DNA from: Phytophthora sp. 'mugwort'
Lineage: Eukaryota > Oomycota > Peronosporomycetes > Peronosporales > Peronosporaceae
NCBI GenBank assembly: GCA_033558025.1
Contig: JAUCEF010000003.1
Location: 3,126,001-3,190,000 of the forward strand
Length of the DNA: 64,000 bases
Direction of reading: 5' to 3'
Of this stretch, positions 60,413-64,000 are shown one piece after another. Within the stretch, counting starts at the first letter, position 1; every line of letters begins with the position of its first letter. The translations under genes and the position numbers were made by a program. The notes below the pieces were generated by a model. The model had not been told where the DNA came from, did not search any database, and saw only the letters and a list, made by a program, of their open reading frames with translations.

Positions 60413-61072
60413 GGGTTACAAACCACGAAACGACAGACCTCATATTCGCATTTGCAGCGCACGCAACAAGAAAACACACCGCACATGCACACGCATGCAC
60501 ACGCATGCACACGCACGCATATATACGCCGGCAATATGAACACAAACAAACGCAAACACTCACACAGGCCGCCGCAGCTCTCCAAACCGGACATCCAATA
60601 CCACCGCACCCTCGGCTTCCTACAGCTTGCTACTGACCTCCTGTGGCTCTCAATGTTCTTCGACGTGCTGTCAGCAAGTGCGACAGAGTTCGAAATGCAC
60701 GGACACCCTACAGAAATCGCATACAAGACACCACTGAAGTCCCGACGTAACGGACTGGATCGGGTCCGAGCCCGGCCCAATCATTTCGCCGATGCCTCGC
60801 CTAGAAACAATGGATTGTGCCGCCAAGTGTTTGGCAACTCGCCGACTTACCTGCCGACCGTTTATAAGTCGGCGAAGATGAGAGCTCGCAAACCGATCGA
60901 CAACGATAGGCCCAGTATCGCTGTCTCGATGTTTGTGGCCTTCATGTCTACGAACCGACGGTGGTGACAGCACAAGGAGCTTGTGGGGACGTCTGGGAAG
61001 CCGTCCGAAAGCGAGAAGAAGCGGTACGCGAGTGATAAGCGCTGCAGCGGTCGTTTGTGCGCAGCAGCAAAA

Positions 61073-61154
61073 TGTCAGCTGTGGGATTTGAACCCACGCG
61101 TTCGAAAACATTACGACCTGAACGTAACCCCTTAGACCACTCGGGCAAACTGAC
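61073..61154 (-). tRNA. tRNA-Leu-CAG: tRNA-Leu(CAG), array copy 56
   Basis: 743 bp to copy 57: A4, d3, ATGCACAC. Confidence 0.97.
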
Positions 61155-61815
61155 GGGTTACAAACCACGAAAACGACAGACCTCATATTCGCATTTGCAG
61201 CGCACGCAACAAGAAAACACACCGCGCATGCACACGCATGCACACGCATGCACACGCACGCATATATACGCCGGCAATATGCACACAAACAAACGCAAAC
61301 ACTCACACGGGCCGCCGCAGCTCTCCAAACCGGACATCCAATACCACCGCACCCTCGGCTTCCTACAGCTTGCTACTGACCTCCTGTGGCTCTCAATGTT
61401 CTTCGACGTGCTGTCAGCAAGTGCGACAGAGTTCGAAATGCACGGACACCCTACAGAAATCGCATACAAGACACCACTGAAGTCCCGACGTAACGGACTG
61501 GATCGGGTCCGAGCCCGGCCCAATCATTTCGCCGATGCCTCGCCTAGAAACAATGGATTGTGCCGCCAAGTGTTTGGCAACTCGCCGACTTACCTGCCGA
61601 CCGTTTATAAGTCGGCGAAGATGAGAGCTCGCAAACCGATCGACAACGATAGGCCCAGTATCGCTGTCTCGATGTTTGTGGCCTTCATGTCTACGAACCG
61701 ACGGTGGTGACAGCACAAGGAGCTTGTGGGGACGTCTGGGAAGCCGTCCGAAAGCGAGAAGAAGCGGTACGCGAGTGATAAGCGCTGCAGCGGTCGTTTG
61801 TGCGCAGCAGCAAAA

Positions 61816-61897
61816 TGTCAGCTGTGGGATTTGAACCCACGCGTTCGAAAACATTACGACCTGAACGTAACCCCTTAGACCACTCGGGCAAACTGAC
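61816..61897 (-). tRNA. tRNA-Leu-CAG: tRNA-Leu(CAG), array copy 57
   Basis: 743 bp to copy 58: A4, d3, ATGCACAC, same as copy 56. Confidence 0.97.
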
Positions 61898-62558
61898 GGG
61901 TTACAAACCACGAAAACGACAGACCTCATATTCGCATTTGCAGCGCACGCAACAAGAAAACACACCGCGCATGCACACGCATGCACACGCATGCACACGC
62001 ACGCATATATACGCCGGCAATATGCACACAAACAAACGCAAACACTCACACGGGCCGCCGCAGCTCTCCAAACCGGACATCCAATACCACCGCACCCTCG
62101 GCTTCCTACAGCTTGCTACTGACCTCCTGTGGCTCTCAATGTTCTTCGACGTGCTGTCAGCAAGTGCGACAGAGTTCGAAATGCACGGACACCCTACAGA
62201 AATCGCATACAAGACACCACTGAAGTCCCGACGTAACGGACTGGATCGGGTCCGAGCCCGGCCCAATCATTTCGCCGATGCCTCGCCTAGAAACAATGGA
62301 TTGTGCCGCCAAGTGTTTGGCAACTCGCCGACTTACCTGCCGACCGTTTATAAGTCGGCGAAGATGAGAGCTCGCAAACCGATCGACAACGATAGGCCCA
62401 GTATCGCTGTCTCGATGTTTGTGGCCTTCATGTCTACGAACCGACGGTGGTGACAGCACAAGGAGCTTGTGGGGACGTCTGGGAAGCCGTCCGAAAGCGA
62501 GAAGAAGCGGTACGCGAGTGATAAGCGCTGCAGCGGTCGTTTGTGCGCAGCAGCAAAA

Positions 62559-62640
62559 TGTCAGCTGTGGGATTTGAACCCACGCGTTCGAAAACATTAC
62601 GACCTGAACGTAACCCCTTAGACCACTCGGGCAAACTGAC
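62559..62640 (-). tRNA. tRNA-Leu-CAG: tRNA-Leu(CAG), array copy 58
   Basis: 723 bp to copy 59: A4, d1. Confidence 0.97.
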
Positions 62641-63281
62641 GGGTTACAAACCACGAAAACGACAGACCTCATATTCGCATTTGCAGCGCACGCAACAAGA
62701 AAACACACCGCGCATGCACACGCACGCATATATACGCCGGCAATATGAACACAAACAAACGCAAACACTCACACGGGCCGCCGCAGCTCTCCAAACCGGA
62801 CATCCAATACCACCGCACCCTCGGCTTCCTACAGCTTGCTACTGACCTCCTGTGGCTCTCAATGTTCTTCGACGTGCTGTCAGCAAGTGCGACAGAGTTC
62901 GAAATGCACGGACACCCTACAGAAATCGCATACAAGACACCACTGAAGTCCCGACGTAACGGACTGGATCGGGTCCGAGCCCGGCCCAATCATTTCGCCG
63001 ATGCCTCGCCTAGAAACAATGGATTGTGCCGCCAAGTGTTTGGCAACTCGCCGACTTACCTGCCGACCGTTTATAAGTCGGCGAAGATGAGAGCTCGCAA
63101 ACCGATCGACAACGATAGGCCCAGTATCGCTGTCTCGATGTTTGTGGCCTTCATGTCTACGAACCGACGGTGGTGACAGCACAAGGAGCTTGTGGGGACG
63201 TCTGGGAAGCCGTCCGAAAGCGAGAAGAAGCGGTACGCGAGTGATAAGCGCTGCAGCGGTCGTTTGTGCGCAGCAGCAAAA

Positions 63282-63363
63282 TGTCAGCTGTGGGATTTGA
63301 ACCCACGCGTTCGAAAACATTACGACCTGAACGTAACCCCTTAGACCACTCGGGCAAACTGAC
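63282..63363 (-). tRNA. tRNA-Leu-CAG: tRNA-Leu(CAG), array copy 59, last complete
   Basis: A4, d1 in the 5' flank. The 3' flank of copy 60 (with GCTGCCTCG) fills the window to 64000; its tRNA would begin at about 64005. Confidence 0.97.
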
Positions 63364-64000
63364 GGGTTACAAACCACGAAAACGACAGACCTCATATTCG
63401 CATTTGCAGCGCACGCAACAAGAAAACACACCGCGCATGCACACGCACGCATATATACGCCGGCAATATGAACACAAACAAACGCAAACACTCACACGGG
63501 CCGCCGCAGCTCTCCAAACCGGACATCCAATACCACCGCACCCTCGGCTTCCTACAGCTTGCTACTGACCTCCTGTGGCTCTCAATGTTCTTCGACGTGC
63601 TGTCAGCAAGTGCGACAGAGTTCGAAATGCACGGACACCCTACAGAAATCGCATACAAGACACCACTGAAGTCCCGACGTAACGGACTGGATCGGGTCCG
63701 AGCCCGGCCCAATCATTTCGCCGATGCCTCGCCTAGAAACAATGGATTGTGCCGCCAAGTGTTTGGCAACTCGCCGACTTACCTGCCGACCGTTTATAAG
63801 TCGGCGAAGATGAGAGCTCGCAAACCGATCGACAACGATAGGCCCAGTATCGCTGCCTCGATGTTTGTGGCCTTCATGTCTACGAACCGACGGTGGTGAC
63901 AGCACAAGGAGCTTGTGGGGACGTCTGGGAAGCCGTCCGAAAGCGAGAAGAAGCGGTACGCGAGTGATAAGCGCTGCAGCGGTCGTTTGTGCGCAGCAGC

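Larger units (their letters stand above)
20400..64000 (-). repeat. tandem array of 722-753 bp units, each with one tRNA-Leu(CAG) gene
   Basis: At least 43.6 kb of head-to-tail units, still continuing at the right edge. 59 complete tRNA genes and the 3' flank of a 60th are inside the window. Most pairwise differences between units are single bases. Unit length is set by two variable sites in the tRNA 5' flank: a run of A3 or A4 (cgaaacgac / cgaaaacgac) and one to four decamers catgcacacg (called d1-d4 below). A3 with d1 gives 722 bp; each extra decamer adds 10 and A4 adds 1. Other markers: GGTAATATG or GGCAATATG; ATGAACAC or ATGCACAC; AACAATGG or AACCATGG; GCTGTCTCG or GCTGCCTCG; GCAGCGGTCG or GCAGTGGTCG. 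The left end starts mid-unit. The spacer shows no protein gene: open frames exist on both strands but shift by 10 bp between units and run through the tRNA. Confidence 0.98.

Noticed and set aside
20321..64000. Protein-coding genes of 143-283 codons repeated in every array unit
   Set aside because: They overlap the tRNA on both strands, change start and length with the decamer count, and the few substitutions change residues without any sign of constraint.
20400..64000. CRISPR array or prokaryotic repeat system
   Set aside because: Units are over 700 bp, nearly identical throughout, with no unique spacers and no cas genes; the context is eukaryotic.
20400..64000. rDNA or 5S RNA gene repeat
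   Set aside because: The only RNA gene seen in the unit is a tRNA with a complete cloverleaf; I saw no rRNA-like sequence.
20400..64000. tRNA-derived SINE family
   Set aside because: The copies are strictly tandem, lack poly-A or other retroposon tails and target duplications, and keep an intact tRNA with its own terminator.
20400..64000. Centromeric or telomeric satellite
   Set aside because: Nothing supports this beyond being tandem; each unit carries a structurally complete tRNA gene, which a plain satellite would not need. A position near a centromere cannot be excluded.

Overview
The window looks like nuclear DNA of an oomycete (stramenopile), probably a zoospore-forming one. The evidence is a flagellar CFAP47-like gene, remnants of a fungal-type fatty acid synthase with two tandem carrier domains (an arrangement known from stramenopile relatives), decayed Ty1/copia elements, a hAT transposase remnant, and a eukaryotic tRNA gene without encoded CCA. 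The species assignment is inference. There are no bacterial operons.

Layout. 1-6444 (minus): one uninterrupted 2,148-codon reading frame for a CFAP47-like axonemal protein, with its C-terminus beyond the left edge. 7041-14615 (plus): a broken fatty acid synthase fragment, split by a structurally complete but coding-dead Ty1/copia retrotransposon (7127-13268) that has two LTRs and a 5-bp target duplication. 14616-18242: gene-poor DNA with a decayed minus-strand reading frame of unknown family, a coiled-coil-encoding stretch and a truncated hAT-like transposase with a repetitive tail. 18243-20320 (minus): a second copia remnant without recognisable reverse transcriptase.

20400-64000: the outstanding feature. 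This is a head-to-tail array of 722-753 bp units running off the right edge, each with one minus-strand tRNA-Leu(CAG) gene. 59 complete tRNA genes lie inside the window and appear identical in sequence. Each ends directly in a T4 RNA polymerase III terminator and carries a TATA-like AATATG about 30 bp upstream. Spacer length varies mainly through a decamer (catgcacacg) present 1-4 times inside a pure alternating purine-pyrimidine tract, plus an A3/A4 run. Sequence markers show blocks of two and three units duplicated together, as expected from unequal exchange or gene conversion.

The long reading frames seen on both strands of every unit are by-products of the repeated sequence and partly translate the tRNA itself. 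I do not annotate them as genes. Apart from the CFAP47-like gene and the tRNA genes, no coding region here looks intact.
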